The notes under the pieces were generated by a model, which was given only the letters and a program-made list of their open reading frames with translations, made no database searches and was not told the origin of the DNA. From Anabaena sp. UHCC 0204 (GTDB taxonomy: Bacteria; Cyanobacteriota; Cyanobacteriia; Cyanobacteriales; Nostocaceae), in the NCBI RefSeq assembly GCF_009711975.1, contig NZ_VIKW01000004.1:62001-126000 (forward strand): 64,000 nt of DNA, given 5' to 3'. The stretch's first letter is position 1. Each line of letters opens with the position of its first letter. A program made the position numbers and the translations under genes. Positions 1 to 8,364 of this stretch are shown one piece after another.

Positions 1-149
1 TCTAGTTTAGAACCAGCGAAGTTAGTTCCCACTAAAGTCGCCCCTGCGAGATTGATCCTACTTAAATCTACGGAAGATAAATCTTCATCCTCTAAATTTG
101 CGCCAGGAAGTTGTTTGTTTTTTCCTAATCGAATGGCTTCTATATTCAT
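1..149 (-). CDS. Pentapeptide-repeat protein, N-terminal part (runs off left edge)
   Basis: The frame opens with ATG at 149 and stays open to the window edge, giving about 49 residues. After a basic start (MNIEAIRLGKNKQLPG) it shows the A(D/N)Lxx five-residue periodicity: ANLED, EDLSS, VDLSR, INLAG, ATLVG, TNFAG, SKL. That is the right-handed quadrilateral beta-helix signature of pentapeptide-repeat proteins, which are very common in cyanobacteria and mostly without known function. Its ATG overlaps the TGA stop of the upstream DICT-domain gene in an ATGA arrangement, so the two are probably translationally coupled. The C-terminus is outside the window and total length cannot be judged. Confidence 0.75.
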   Translation of the reverse strand, partial: MNIEAIRLGKNKQLPGANLEDEDLSSVDLSRINLAGATLVGTNFAGSKL

Positions 150-1546
150 GTGGGGTAAATCTCAATTTTTTCATTGCTTTTGCTGTGGCTATCCCATCGA
201 GAATCAAGTAACCACAAGCCGCTGCTAACTTTGGTTGTCATTAAGGGTAAATCAAGTCCCTGTTGTAAACCCATGACTAATAAAGTTAAAGTATCTACAA
301 GTTTAGGATCAAAGCGGGTAGATTGTTGTTTCCGGCATTGATCTAAAGCTTGAGAAAATATCTCTATGCCACCCTTACTTGAGTATTTATGCTGATTGAT
401 AAGTAGCTGAAACTCTGCCACTAATGACAAAATTCGTGATTCTAAGGGAATATCATCGCCAGCTAAACCGGCTGGTTGGCCTGTGCCATTCCACCATTCG
501 CTTTGGTGGGTAATAATTTGAGCTACTGCCCGTAGTCGTGGCATTGTTCGTAATACTTGCGCCCCAGGGACTAGAGGACAAGCCAGGGGACAACTGAGCG
601 CCTCTTCTTGATAACCAGTTGTAGAATTAGTAGGAATAATCAGGCTTTCGGCTTTTTGTAATGGATCTATGCGATGCAACAGAGCCGCAAGACGTAATCT
701 TTTAATTTGCCATGCGGGTAAATCCAATAATTGCCCCATTGTTTCCGCTATGGATGCTACTTCTGTAGCGGCCATAGGATTATTGATATCTGCTAGATCA
801 ATTAATTGCGCCATTCGCAAAAATGCTTGGATTTCATTAGATACCAAGTTACGATCTAAGGATTTATGATGCGCGGCTGCGGGAATAGATAAGTTATTTT
901 GTCCGGTTTTGAGGTAATCCACAACACGAGCCACGACTGTAGCCACATCTTCTGGTGAGGATATAGCTGGCTGAATTGCCTGTTTTTGTTGACTAAGTTG
1001 AAGTGCTAGTTCAGGATCATAGCCTTGGATATGAGCGATCGCTAACTCTGCGGTTTCTTGCACTAACTCTGGTTCAAATGTCCATAAACCGTAGAATTTA
1101 CGCTCTAAATCGGAAGTTGGCAATCCACCACTCCCATAATCAGCCTCAGATAGCTCTTGACAAATTACCATTGCTGTGTAGTCAGGAGCTAAAATAATCA
1201 AATGCCACTCCTGCGCCACAGGATCATCTGTAGCCAACCCGACTAAATCAATATTAGCTAATTGGCTAGTCGGATGCTCGGCAAAACCAGCATCAGCAGC
1301 CGCCATAATCACAATTTCTCGGCTGTGTTGAGCGATATCTGCATATCTAGATGCCTCTTGCAGATACCATTTACCCTGTTGAAAAGCCGTAATTACCAAA
1401 GGACCATTATCCTTAGTTAAAATATGGTCTTCTAAGGCATGACACAGAGCAACTAAGGTATTTTTATAGTACACACCAAAATGAATTGGTCTAGAACTAT
1501 GGCGGTGAGAAGTTTCTAGCTGTTGGAGAATTGAACCTTGTAACAT
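146..1546 (-). CDS. DICT sensory domain protein with a degenerate HD-GYP-like domain
   Basis: 466 aa. Residues about 1-180 resemble the DICT sensory domain found in cyanobacterial signalling proteins, often linked to light or diguanylate/phosphodiesterase signalling. Residues about 270-430 resemble an HD-GYP phosphodiesterase domain: AALLHRIDP stands where AALLHDIGK is expected, ITHQSEWWNGTGQPAGL where HHExxxGxGYPxGL is expected, and IPLESRILSLVAEFQLLI matches the end of the domain. The metal-binding HD pair is HR and GYP is GQP, so catalytic c-di-GMP hydrolysis is unlikely; a binding or scaffold role is inferred. No transmembrane segment is seen, so it is probably cytoplasmic. Its stop overlaps the start of the downstream pentapeptide-repeat gene. 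Domain naming is from memory of the families. Confidence 0.75.
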   Translation of the reverse strand: MLQGSILQQLETSHRHSSRPIHFGVYYKNTLVALCHALEDHILTKDNGPLVITAFQQGKWYLQEASRYADIAQHSREIVIMAAADAGFAEHPTSQLANIDLVGLATDDPVAQEWHLIILAPDYTAMVICQELSEADYGSGGLPTSDLERKFYGLWTFEPELVQETAELAIAHIQGYDPELALQLSQQKQAIQPAISSPEDVATVVARVVDYLKTGQNNLSIPAAAHHKSLDRNLVSNEIQAFLRMAQLIDLADINNPMAATEVASIAETMGQLLDLPAWQIKRLRLAALLHRIDPLQKAESLIIPTNSTTGYQEEALSCPLACPLVPGAQVLRTMPRLRAVAQIITHQSEWWNGTGQPAGLAGDDIPLESRILSLVAEFQLLINQHKYSSKGGIEIFSQALDQCRKQQSTRFDPKLVDTLTLLVMGLQQGLDLPLMTTKVSSGLWLLDSRWDSHSKSNEKIEIYPT

Positions 1547-1684
1547 GGAATTAATTGGGGATTTTTAGATATACGGCGGTTGGAAACCACGTCTACAAAG
1601 GCAAAACCCTTAAATTTTAATTAGTCCACGCAGGTGGACTTTGTTTGTGTAGCCGTGATTTCTAATCGCCTGAGCTTATGTTTT

Positions 1685-3262
1685 CTAGGATACGCCAGCC
1701 AACTGTTTCTCTGGTTTATCTTCTATTGGTGCAGAAAGTGCATCTTCCAAATCAGCGCAACCTAGTTTGGTTTCTAAGATATTCATCACTTCCCGTCCGA
1801 AGTCATTGGGATTTTGTCGCCATGCTTGCAAGCAAACTTCACCAAAGAAAGAACCAAGAGGTTCAGGATTCCATAAAAGTTTTTTAGCAGTCCAAGGCAT
1901 TAAGCTCATAGGATCATATCCTGGTTTCAGAATACCCTCTTTAAAAGCGTATTCTTCTAAGTGAGTATGGGGTTGTAGTCCAATAAAGAAAATAGCAGGT
2001 TCAACTTTATCAGCCCCAAAAATCCGTTCTAGTTCCCGATGATAAGCGATAGTTTGGCGAATAGTTTCGTAACGTTCATCAATCACATTAAAGGAGTAGT
2101 TAACAGAAACTACATCATTGAAACCGGCTGCTTTTAAATCCCGACAATTTTGTAAAACAGTTCGCAAGTTATAACCCATTCGCATTTTGCGAACAAGTTC
2201 TTGAGAACCGCTTGTGATGCCAATTTCAAAATAATTCATCCCCGTTTTTACCATCAACTCACACAATTGCGGTGTTAAGTTGTCGGCTCTAATATATGCT
2301 GCCCAATGGATATCTGTCATCCCAGAATCAACAATTTTCTGGAGAAGTTCCACAGCATCATCAATGAATTTGCGGGCAGGGATAAATTGAGCATCAGTAA
2401 ACCAAAAGTTACGAATGCCCCGATTGTATAATTCTCGGATTTCGGCAACAACTTCGTCACTAGGGTTAATTCGTACTTGTTTACCTTCGACTACAGTATA
2501 GACACAATAGCAGCAATTATGGGGACAACCGCGTTTGGTTTGCACACCAATGTAAAAATCCTGCTCTTGGAGGTAATAATTAAATTCCGGCCAAATTGTT
2601 TCGATGTAGTCATAGTTACACACCGTTTTTTCTAGGGGTGTAGGTTGTTCGTGAATCAAGCGTGGGCGTGGTTTATTTTCGCCTACGACATAGCAGCGTT
2701 CACTGCTAATATCTTCACTATTGAGCAGTTTTGTGAGTAAGGTTTCGCCTTCACCTACGGAAATAATTGTTCCTGGCGGTAAGCTTTTACCCAACTGTTC
2801 ATAAAATACGCTAACTGCACCACCACCTAAGACAACACGGGCTTGAGATTGATATTTTTGGGCGCGTTTTAACCCCCGTTTGACTAATCCCAGATTCCGC
2901 CATAACTCCACATAATAAGCAATAAAAATTCGTAAGCCGCCAAAAGCACCACGCAATTTAATCAGGGGATTTTTGGCATAGTAAAATTCAAAAGCGTTTT
3001 GGAGAGGGTTGCCGCCCCGTCCACCTACAGGGGCATAAATTTGAATATCTCGCCAAGAAAAGACTAATAGCGTTGGTTGAAACTCGTCAACACATCTGTC
3101 GAGGGCAGAAGCGTAATCTAGAGGCGGGACTGTCCCTAAGTCAAAAATCCGCTGTTCTACATTGGGAAATTGTTTGTGGATGTGATCGGAAAGATAGACA
3201 ACCCCAATGGGGAAGATAGGGTTACAGGGAAGGCGAACATAGAGAATTTTAGTTTTGTTCAT
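1685..3262 (-). CDS. B12-binding-type radical SAM protein
   Basis: 525 aa. The N-terminal 200 residues look like a cobalamin-binding domain (PCNPIFPIGVVYLSDHIHKQ start and a GGGAVSVF glycine turn). The radical SAM core follows with the cluster motif RGCPHNCCYC (Cx3Cx2C) at about residues 245-252, then WAAYIRADNLTP and ITSGSQELVRKMRMGY, typical of B12-rSAM enzymes. Such proteins use a 4Fe-4S cluster and S-adenosylmethionine for methylations or rearrangements; the substrate cannot be read from sequence. I recall a cyanobacterial family of this size linked to high-light acclimation of photosystem II, but cannot confirm membership. It is monocistronic as far as seen. ATG start at 3262. Confidence 0.8.
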   Translation of the reverse strand: MNKTKILYVRLPCNPIFPIGVVYLSDHIHKQFPNVEQRIFDLGTVPPLDYASALDRCVDEFQPTLLVFSWRDIQIYAPVGGRGGNPLQNAFEFYYAKNPLIKLRGAFGGLRIFIAYYVELWRNLGLVKRGLKRAQKYQSQARVVLGGGAVSVFYEQLGKSLPPGTIISVGEGETLLTKLLNSEDISSERCYVVGENKPRPRLIHEQPTPLEKTVCNYDYIETIWPEFNYYLQEQDFYIGVQTKRGCPHNCCYCVYTVVEGKQVRINPSDEVVAEIRELYNRGIRNFWFTDAQFIPARKFIDDAVELLQKIVDSGMTDIHWAAYIRADNLTPQLCELMVKTGMNYFEIGITSGSQELVRKMRMGYNLRTVLQNCRDLKAAGFNDVVSVNYSFNVIDERYETIRQTIAYHRELERIFGADKVEPAIFFIGLQPHTHLEEYAFKEGILKPGYDPMSLMPWTAKKLLWNPEPLGSFFGEVCLQAWRQNPNDFGREVMNILETKLGCADLEDALSAPIEDKPEKQLAGVS

Positions 3263-3967
3263 AGGTGGTTTAACTGTATCTTGCTGTTGTTTAGGTAAAG
3301 ACTAGAAGCATATTTAGTTTTCTAGTCGGTGAAGTTGTTTCTGAATTTACCAGCATTTTTATTGACATTTAAGTTGTTTTATGGTAAGCAAAGTTTGCTG
3401 TTAGCAACTGTAGTGCAAGTAAAAACTGCTGTGCATAAAATTTGCTTGGTTATATATAGATGACGGTTTATGAACAAAATTTTCATATACATTTACCATA
3501 ACATCGAGTTTATGAATTAAGCGACGATTTTCTCTGGTGATTTCTATAGATAGATACAACAGATAACTTAATTTGCTAGAAAGAATAAAAATCAGGTCAA
3601 TTTTACAAATAATAGCGACGGACAGAACTCTAAAAAGCTGATATATCGAGACTTTTGCCAATAAAGCGTTAGCTGTGTGCAAACAGGACAAAATCTTCAA
3701 GATTATGAGACAGATGAGTAAAAATGCTTATCTAGAAAGAACTTACAGCAATTTTGTCTGCACCAAAAGGGCAGAATTTCATTTGTAATTTGTTTTTTAA
3801 CTAAATATAGATTTATTTACAAAATTTTTAGAAACTAGATATATCTTTAGATATAAATAATGCAGAAAATTGCAGTTGGTAGTCGGGGTTACAGCAAATG
3901 GGGATCATCCGGTGTTAGCTTTACTTATGTAATGTAAAATTGTGGCGCAAATAGCTCACCAGCAGTT
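3263..3967. other. AT-rich intergenic region, no supported gene
   Basis: About 700 bases between the divergently transcribed radical SAM gene and the DUF1830 gene. It should contain both promoters. A 99-codon frame on the minus strand (3401-3700) has no recognisable domain and unconvincing composition. No repeat, tRNA or strong terminator is seen. Confidence 0.5.
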
Positions 3968-4363
3968 ATGGCTCAGATATTAGATCCTCTACCACCGGAG
4001 CATTCGGGGAAGATTCTCTGCTGCTACGTCAATGCCACGAGTAAGATCCAGGTGGCTCGCATCTCCAATATTCCCAACTGGTACTTTGAAAGGGTTGTTT
4101 TTCCTGGACAAAGGCTAGTATTTGAAGTTCCTAAAGAAGCGCAAATGGAAATTCACACCGGGATGATGGCAAGTGCTATTATCTCAGATACGATTCCATG
4201 CGATCGCCTCATCATCCATGAACCTAGCAGTGATGAAATACAAGACGATACATCCGCAGGAATAAATCCTACTAATAGTCATCCGATGGAGTCGGAAATT
4301 AATACAAAAATTGTAGATACTACAAAACCTTTACCAACTGTTGAATTGGCATCTATTGATTAA
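3968..4363 (+). CDS. DUF1830 family protein
   Basis: 131 aa. Residues about 5-80 carry the DUF1830 pattern: a GKILCCYVNATSKIQVARI core, then NWYFERVVFPGQRLVFEVP and a DRLII end. The family is small, cytoplasmic and nearly restricted to cyanobacteria; no function is established. The last 45 residues are polar and probably disordered. An intrinsic terminator follows 25 bases after the stop, so the gene is probably transcribed alone. Confidence 0.8.
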   Translation: MAQILDPLPPEHSGKILCCYVNATSKIQVARISNIPNWYFERVVFPGQRLVFEVPKEAQMEIHTGMMASAIISDTIPCDRLIIHEPSSDEIQDDTSAGINPTNSHPMESEINTKIVDTTKPLPTVELASID

Positions 4364-4388
4364 AAAAATAAATGTTGCTTAACATGAG

Positions 4389-4414
4389 GGTTGCTGAATT
4401 CAGCAGCCTTTTTT
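4389..4414 (+). terminator. Intrinsic terminator after the DUF1830 gene
   Basis: GGTTGCTGAA pairs with TTCAGCAGCC (one G-U pair) and is directly followed by six T residues. It lies 25 bases after the stop codon at 4363. Confidence 0.8.
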
Positions 4415-4487
4415 ATTAATGGACACGGATTAAACAGAATTTTTTCAGATCATAAACTACTCAATTATGTTGTAATTAATTCAAATC

Positions 4488-5372
4488 ATGATTCAATATA
4501 TTAAAACCTCCCGTCTGAATATCGCCTATCACAGTTATGGTTTAAATGATGCAGAAACCATAATTCTTATTCACGGCTGGCCTGATGATGCACTTACTTG
4601 GAAGACAATTATTCCCCCATTAGTAAATAAAAATTATCGCTGTATCACACCATTTCTTAGAGGTTGTGGATTGACACATTTCCTCAATGCTCAGACTCTG
4701 CGGAGTGGACAATTAGCGGCTTTAGGACAAGACCTAGTTGAATTCATTACAGCCTTAAATATTGGATCTGTACATTTAGTAGGTCACGATTGGGGAGCGC
4801 GGATTGCCTACAATACATCGGCTTTACGTCCTGATTTAGTCAATAGTCTCACTGCATTATCAGTAGGTTATGGAACTAATAACCCCAACCAGAAACTATC
4901 CTTTACTCAGGTGCAACAATATTGGTATCAGTGGTTTTTTGCCACAGAACGCGGACGGGAAACACTAGCAGCCGATAGAAAGGGATTTACTCGCCAATTA
5001 TGGCAATTATGGTGTCCTGGATGGCATTTTCATGAAACGGAATTTGAAACTACTGCCCAATCATTTGATAACCAAGATTGGATAGATATTACCATTGATT
5101 CATATCGCAATCGTTGGGGTAACTCTGCTAATGATCCTGACTATGATTCTATTCATAATCAACTTATGAATGCACCTAAAATTAATGTACCAACTACAGT
5201 ATTACATGGAGAATGTGACGGTGCAACTTTGCCAGAAACTAGTGCTAATAAAGAACAGTTTTTTACAAAAGATTACCAGAGATTTGTCATACCAAAAGTT
5301 GGCCATTTTATGCAAAGAGAAGACCCTCAAACCGTAATTACAGCTATACTTAACCGCATTCAAAAAGTTTAA
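4488..5372 (+). CDS. Alpha/beta hydrolase, epoxide hydrolase / haloalkane dehalogenase-like
   Basis: 294 aa, the usual size for the soluble epoxide hydrolase family. The oxyanion-hole motif HGWPDD lies near residue 29. The nucleophile elbow GHDWGAR puts an aspartate (D101) where serine hydrolases have serine, which points to an epoxide hydrolase or dehalogenase mechanism with a covalent Asp ester. VGHFMQRED near residue 275 provides the catalytic His. There is no signal peptide, so it is cytoplasmic. The physiological substrate is unknown. It starts 120 bases after the DUF1830 gene and beyond that gene's terminator, so it has its own promoter. Confidence 0.8.
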   Translation: MIQYIKTSRLNIAYHSYGLNDAETIILIHGWPDDALTWKTIIPPLVNKNYRCITPFLRGCGLTHFLNAQTLRSGQLAALGQDLVEFITALNIGSVHLVGHDWGARIAYNTSALRPDLVNSLTALSVGYGTNNPNQKLSFTQVQQYWYQWFFATERGRETLAADRKGFTRQLWQLWCPGWHFHETEFETTAQSFDNQDWIDITIDSYRNRWGNSANDPDYDSIHNQLMNAPKINVPTTVLHGECDGATLPETSANKEQFFTKDYQRFVIPKVGHFMQREDPQTVITAILNRIQKV

Positions 5373-5487
5373 CTCTGTTGAAATTCTGAATTAACCCTAA
5401 TTTTTGCACCAATCCAAAGTTGCATTTTGAGCTTTTTCCCAAATCCTGTTAAGCTCAATAAGTAACTTTCCTGGACTGAAATTTTTT

Positions 5488-5970
5488 ATGCACCTACCTT
5501 CCTTTTTATGGTTATGGAAAATAGCTGCCTGGTCAATGGGTTTATCTTTACTAGCATACTTGTTTTTAGCAATAACTGGTATTTGGATGTTAAGGGTCAG
5601 AACTACCTCAGAAGCACCTTTAGGGGTGATATTGCCGTGGAATCGTGGTGAAGTGCGATTCCTACGGAGCGCTGCGCTATCGCTCCATTATATAATCGGT
5701 ATCACTATGGTTAGTCTAGTCTTGCTACTCCTAGCGGTTGGTATTGTTGGTACTTTAGGACACTTTGGTTCATTAGGTCATTCGCCACATCTAGGGGCTG
5801 GGTTAATAGTAGTAATATTAGTCTTAGTATCCGCCTTTAGCGCCACCCAAATTAGTAATAGAAAGCCTTGGGCTAGACCTTTACATCTTGGTTGTAATAT
5901 TCTCTTATTATTAGGCTTTAGTTGGGTATCTCTCAGCGGTTGGGCTGTAGTCCAAAAGTATTTACCTTAA
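5488..5970 (+). CDS. DUF4079-like four-helix membrane protein
   Basis: 160 aa with about four hydrophobic segments (residues about 8-34, 64-92, 100-120, 135-157), so an inner or thylakoid membrane protein. The layout, with conserved His in LHYIIG and in PWARPLHLG, resembles the DUF4079 family of cyanobacteria and algae, sometimes compared with cytochrome b561-like proteins. The function is unknown. Residues about 56-66 (VRFLRSAALSL) are encoded by a 29-bp dispersed repeat that sits in frame (5655-5683), so this loop is probably a recent insertion. Confidence 0.65.
   Translation: MHLPSFLWLWKIAAWSMGLSLLAYLFLAITGIWMLRVRTTSEAPLGVILPWNRGEVRFLRSAALSLHYIIGITMVSLVLLLLAVGIVGTLGHFGSLGHSPHLGAGLIVVILVLVSAFSATQISNRKPWARPLHLGCNILLLLGFSWVSLSGWAVVQKYLP
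5655..5683. repeat. 29-bp dispersed palindromic repeat inside a coding sequence
   Basis: The element runs from GCGATTCCTACGG to GCGCTATCGC, with 5-bp complementary ends (GCGAT/ATCGC) and an inner AGCGC/GCGCT palindrome. I recognise it as a type that normally occurs between genes in Anabaena/Nostoc genomes. Here it lies in frame in the DUF4079-like gene without a stop codon. Confidence 0.6.
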
Positions 5971-6016
5971 ACTATTCTTTGTCATGTTCAGAAACGAGTT
6001 TTAGTTTTTAACTCCT

Positions 6017-6868
6017 TTATTGCATTGCTTCACTTTCATATTTTTTAATGTTTAATTGCTTATTACCTATCCACCAAGCCAAAATACCCATAAAAAATAC
6101 ACCCATGACTCCCTGCAAAGGATTATTATTAACACCAGTCACCCAATCAGGAACTTGTCCTGAATATTTCGTTAGCTCTCCAACATTAATAATATAATAA
6201 CCCCAAACTAACCCACTATGTAAACCAATAGGTAAGCCCAAACGTCCCCGTCTCCAGCGTTTTCCCCATACCTGCGTTAACCCTAACAACACTAAAGCCG
6301 GAAACTGGGGTAAGGTATGAATAAGGGCTTCTAAAGGTTTAATAAAATGGGCTAAAGCAAATAAAATTGCATTGATCCAGAGAGCGATATTTAATTTATA
6401 ATCTCGCTGTAACTCATCTAATAACCAACCTCGAAATAATAATTCTTCTGCAAACCCCACACCCAAACTAACTAATAAACCTTCTAAAACTATTTTCACT
6501 AACAATACTTGAGGTTGTTGCCATACTAACCAACCAAACAACCCTTCTAAACTAAATAAAACTAAAACACTAATTAGTCCAATAGCCAGCCCTTTCAACA
6601 TATCCACACCGTTAAGGCGTGTGAATTCCAAGCCATAATAGTTAAATATTCCTGGTTGCTGATAGACTTTTTTCCCCCAGATATTCAGAAGAAAAATAAA
6701 CTCTACATATAATATGACCATTGTCAAGATACTTTCTAAATTAGTATCTTGAACTAGCCAATAAATTGGTGCTGCTAGTGGTAGCCATAACAATGTTAAA
6801 GCTAAAATGAAACAACCCAGCCTCACAGGGACAGGATATTGAGTAAGTTGAGTGAGATTAATTTTCAT
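6017..6868 (-). CDS. CPBP family intramembrane glutamic protease
   Basis: 283 aa with about seven hydrophobic segments. The family signature EELLFRG is at residues 141-147 (two catalytic Glu and an Arg), followed by FALAHF with His about 174. These motifs define the CPBP/Abi (Rce1-like, M79) intramembrane proteases. In cyanobacteria several paralogues exist, mostly of unknown substrate. It lies upstream of clpS on the minus strand, separated by a 12-bp-stem hairpin. ATG start at 6868. Confidence 0.85.
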   Translation of the reverse strand: MKINLTQLTQYPVPVRLGCFILALTLLWLPLAAPIYWLVQDTNLESILTMVILYVEFIFLLNIWGKKVYQQPGIFNYYGLEFTRLNGVDMLKGLAIGLISVLVLFSLEGLFGWLVWQQPQVLLVKIVLEGLLVSLGVGFAEELLFRGWLLDELQRDYKLNIALWINAILFALAHFIKPLEALIHTLPQFPALVLLGLTQVWGKRWRRGRLGLPIGLHSGLVWGYYIINVGELTKYSGQVPDWVTGVNNNPLQGVMGVFFMGILAWWIGNKQLNIKKYESEAMQ

Positions 6869-6880
6869 AGTTAGTCAGTT

Positions 6881-6916
6881 GTCATTAGTCAAAACTATAC
6901 TCTATTGACTAATGAC
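6881..6916. repeat. Perfect 12-bp inverted repeat between the CPBP gene and clpS
   Basis: GTCATTAGTCAA (6881-6892) and TTGACTAATGAC (6905-6916) are exact complements with a 12-base loop. There is no T-run on either strand, so a repeat element or mRNA hairpin is more likely than an intrinsic terminator. Confidence 0.6.
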
Positions 6917-6922
6917 TCAGGA

Positions 6923-7204
6923 CTATTCATCGGGTTCAATGGTGCTACTTAAACCGTGATTTTTGAGTGTTTCACAATAAAATTCGGCGTGTTCTTGAGC
7001 GCAGGTAATTACTAAAGCTAATCCATTATGGTGAGCTTCCATCATGATACTAACAGCTTGAGGTTGAGTGATGCTATTGACAGTAGTCATTAACACTTGT
7101 ACTACGTACTCCATCGGATTATGATCATCATTATGGAGCAAGACGCGATATCGAGGTGCAAGCTTGCGGGATGTAGAACGCTTCTCAATGGTTTCGACTG
7201 ACAC
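6923..7204 (-). CDS. clpS: ATP-dependent Clp protease adaptor ClpS
   Basis: 93 aa. The core YRVLLHNDDHNPMEYVVQVLM is the N-degron-binding pocket motif of ClpS, followed by AHHNGLALVITCAQEHAEFYCETLKNHGL. ClpS delivers N-end-rule substrates to the ClpC/ClpP protease in the cytoplasm. Start: codon 1 at 7204 is GTG, giving an 18-residue basic tail before the core, as in other cyanobacterial ClpS proteins. Cyanobacteria often have two ClpS types; which one this is was not decided. Confidence 0.92.
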   Translation of the reverse strand: MSVETIEKRSTSRKLAPRYRVLLHNDDHNPMEYVVQVLMTTVNSITQPQAVSIMMEAHHNGLALVITCAQEHAEFYCETLKNHGLSSTIEPDE

Positions 7205-7458
7205 GATTCTTAGCTCTTTTACCGTTGATTTACTACAATACAGTTTCTGTTTAGCAAGCGATCGCCAAACAGTTATTTAGTTCTGCATAGCTGACTCAAT
7301 CTTGAGATTGATGTCCGCTGTATTTTCACCTGAAAATACTTTTGGCATTGCTTACAGATTTTTCACTAAAACATCATAACACAAACCAGCCGTTGCTGAT
7401 ATCTCTCTAAAGTTAGTAAAATTAAGGCGTTACAACACAACAATTGCTTTACAGGGTT

Positions 7459-7833
7459 ATGGATATTACTCCAAAATTTCAACCAAGACAAATTGTGTCG
7501 TTGGATTATCAGGATCAAAATCTTTATGCAGAAGTTATTGAAATAGTGGTTTCCCGTCAATTGTGCTGGGTGCGTCCTTTGCTGCTTGTAGACTCTACCC
7601 AGGAATTACCACTTGTGATTGATTTACGAAATGTATCTGATTTATTATGGCCGTTGGACTTGTTTAGACCTGCTTTAGATACAGAAGTGATTGCTTTTTT
7701 AGGGCAAATTTTTCCTAAAGAACAGCAATTTGAATCTGATTTAGTTGCTAAACAACAATTTAATTTATTTATTCATCAACTTTGGCAAGCATACCAACAA
7801 GAACAAACAATATACAGCAGGAGTCAGGAGTAA
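7459..7833 (+). CDS. Conserved-looking hypothetical protein, soluble
   Basis: 124 aa from the ATG at 7459; an in-frame TTG at 7444 would add five residues but is a weaker choice. It begins MDITPKFQPRQIVSLDYQDQNLYAEVIEIV, suggesting a small beta-rich N-terminal fold, then VIDLRNVSDLLWPLDLFRPALDTEV and an amphipathic, Gln-rich helical tail. No transmembrane segment or catalytic motif is seen. It is divergent from clpS. I do not recognise the family; cyanobacteria have many proteins of this kind. Confidence 0.6.
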   Translation: MDITPKFQPRQIVSLDYQDQNLYAEVIEIVVSRQLCWVRPLLLVDSTQELPLVIDLRNVSDLLWPLDLFRPALDTEVIAFLGQIFPKEQQFESDLVAKQQFNLFIHQLWQAYQQEQTIYSRSQE

Positions 7834-7874
7834 AACTGGCTTTGTGTATAGGTTTCAATTAAGATTCTGTACCA

Positions 7875-7900
7875 TATGGCTACGCCACGCAAGCTATCAA
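7875..7900. repeat. Dispersed repeat of the TGGCTACGCCACGC type
   Basis: TATGGCTACGCCACGC followed by AAGCTATCAA contains complementary TGGC/GCCA arms. A related sequence (TATGGC, TTGCGCCACGC, TATGGC) occurs at 22909-22930 between rpsL and rpsG. The rest of the spacer 7834-8166 shows nothing else. Confidence 0.45.
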
Positions 7901-8166
7901 CTGACGCTCACGACGAAGCTTTATTGATCTGTAATCTGCTGTAAATAGATTTAACTGCATAGGTAATAGCAGTAACAATATAGTGTTAGTCAGTGGGATT
8001 GATTGATGAAAAGTGATACTGTTGATTGAAAAAATCAATTGTTTGAGTCTTGCTCAAATTTACTAAATATGATTGGTAATAGAGACTTGCAGAAATAAAC
8101 ACTTATGGTAAATTTTCCCAAAAGCTGACGCTGCATTCATTTTAATTCTACCCTCATGTACTGGAA

Positions 8167-8364
8167 TTACCCCCAAGTAGGAACTAACTGCACCCTACCA
8201 GCATCCATCTCTGCCATTAATAATTCTAAGGCTTCATAGTCAACGTCAGAGATATGTCCCAGTTTTGTGAGTTCTGAGTTAATTTCATTTTCTATTTCTG
8301 GGGTTAATTTCTTGATATGCAGGGCTTTTTCAACCAACTGACGAATAACGTATGGAGTTCTCAT
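8167..8364 (-). CDS. Small acidic hypothetical protein
   Basis: 65 aa, ATG at 8364. The sequence is predicted helical and acidic in the middle (KKLTPEIENEINSELTKLGHISDVDYEALELLMAE is the helical stretch in outline) and ends GRVQLVPTWG. I recall similar short proteins of unknown function in filamentous cyanobacteria, which supports a real gene, but no domain is recognisable. It stands alone between two long AT-rich spacers. Confidence 0.5.
   Translation of the reverse strand: MRTPYVIRQLVEKALHIKKLTPEIENEINSELTKLGHISDVDYEALELLMAEMDAGRVQLVPTWG

Noticed and set aside
3401-3700. 99-codon frame on the minus strand
   Set aside because: No domain, no good ribosome-binding site, composition like AT-rich noncoding DNA. 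Kept as spacer.
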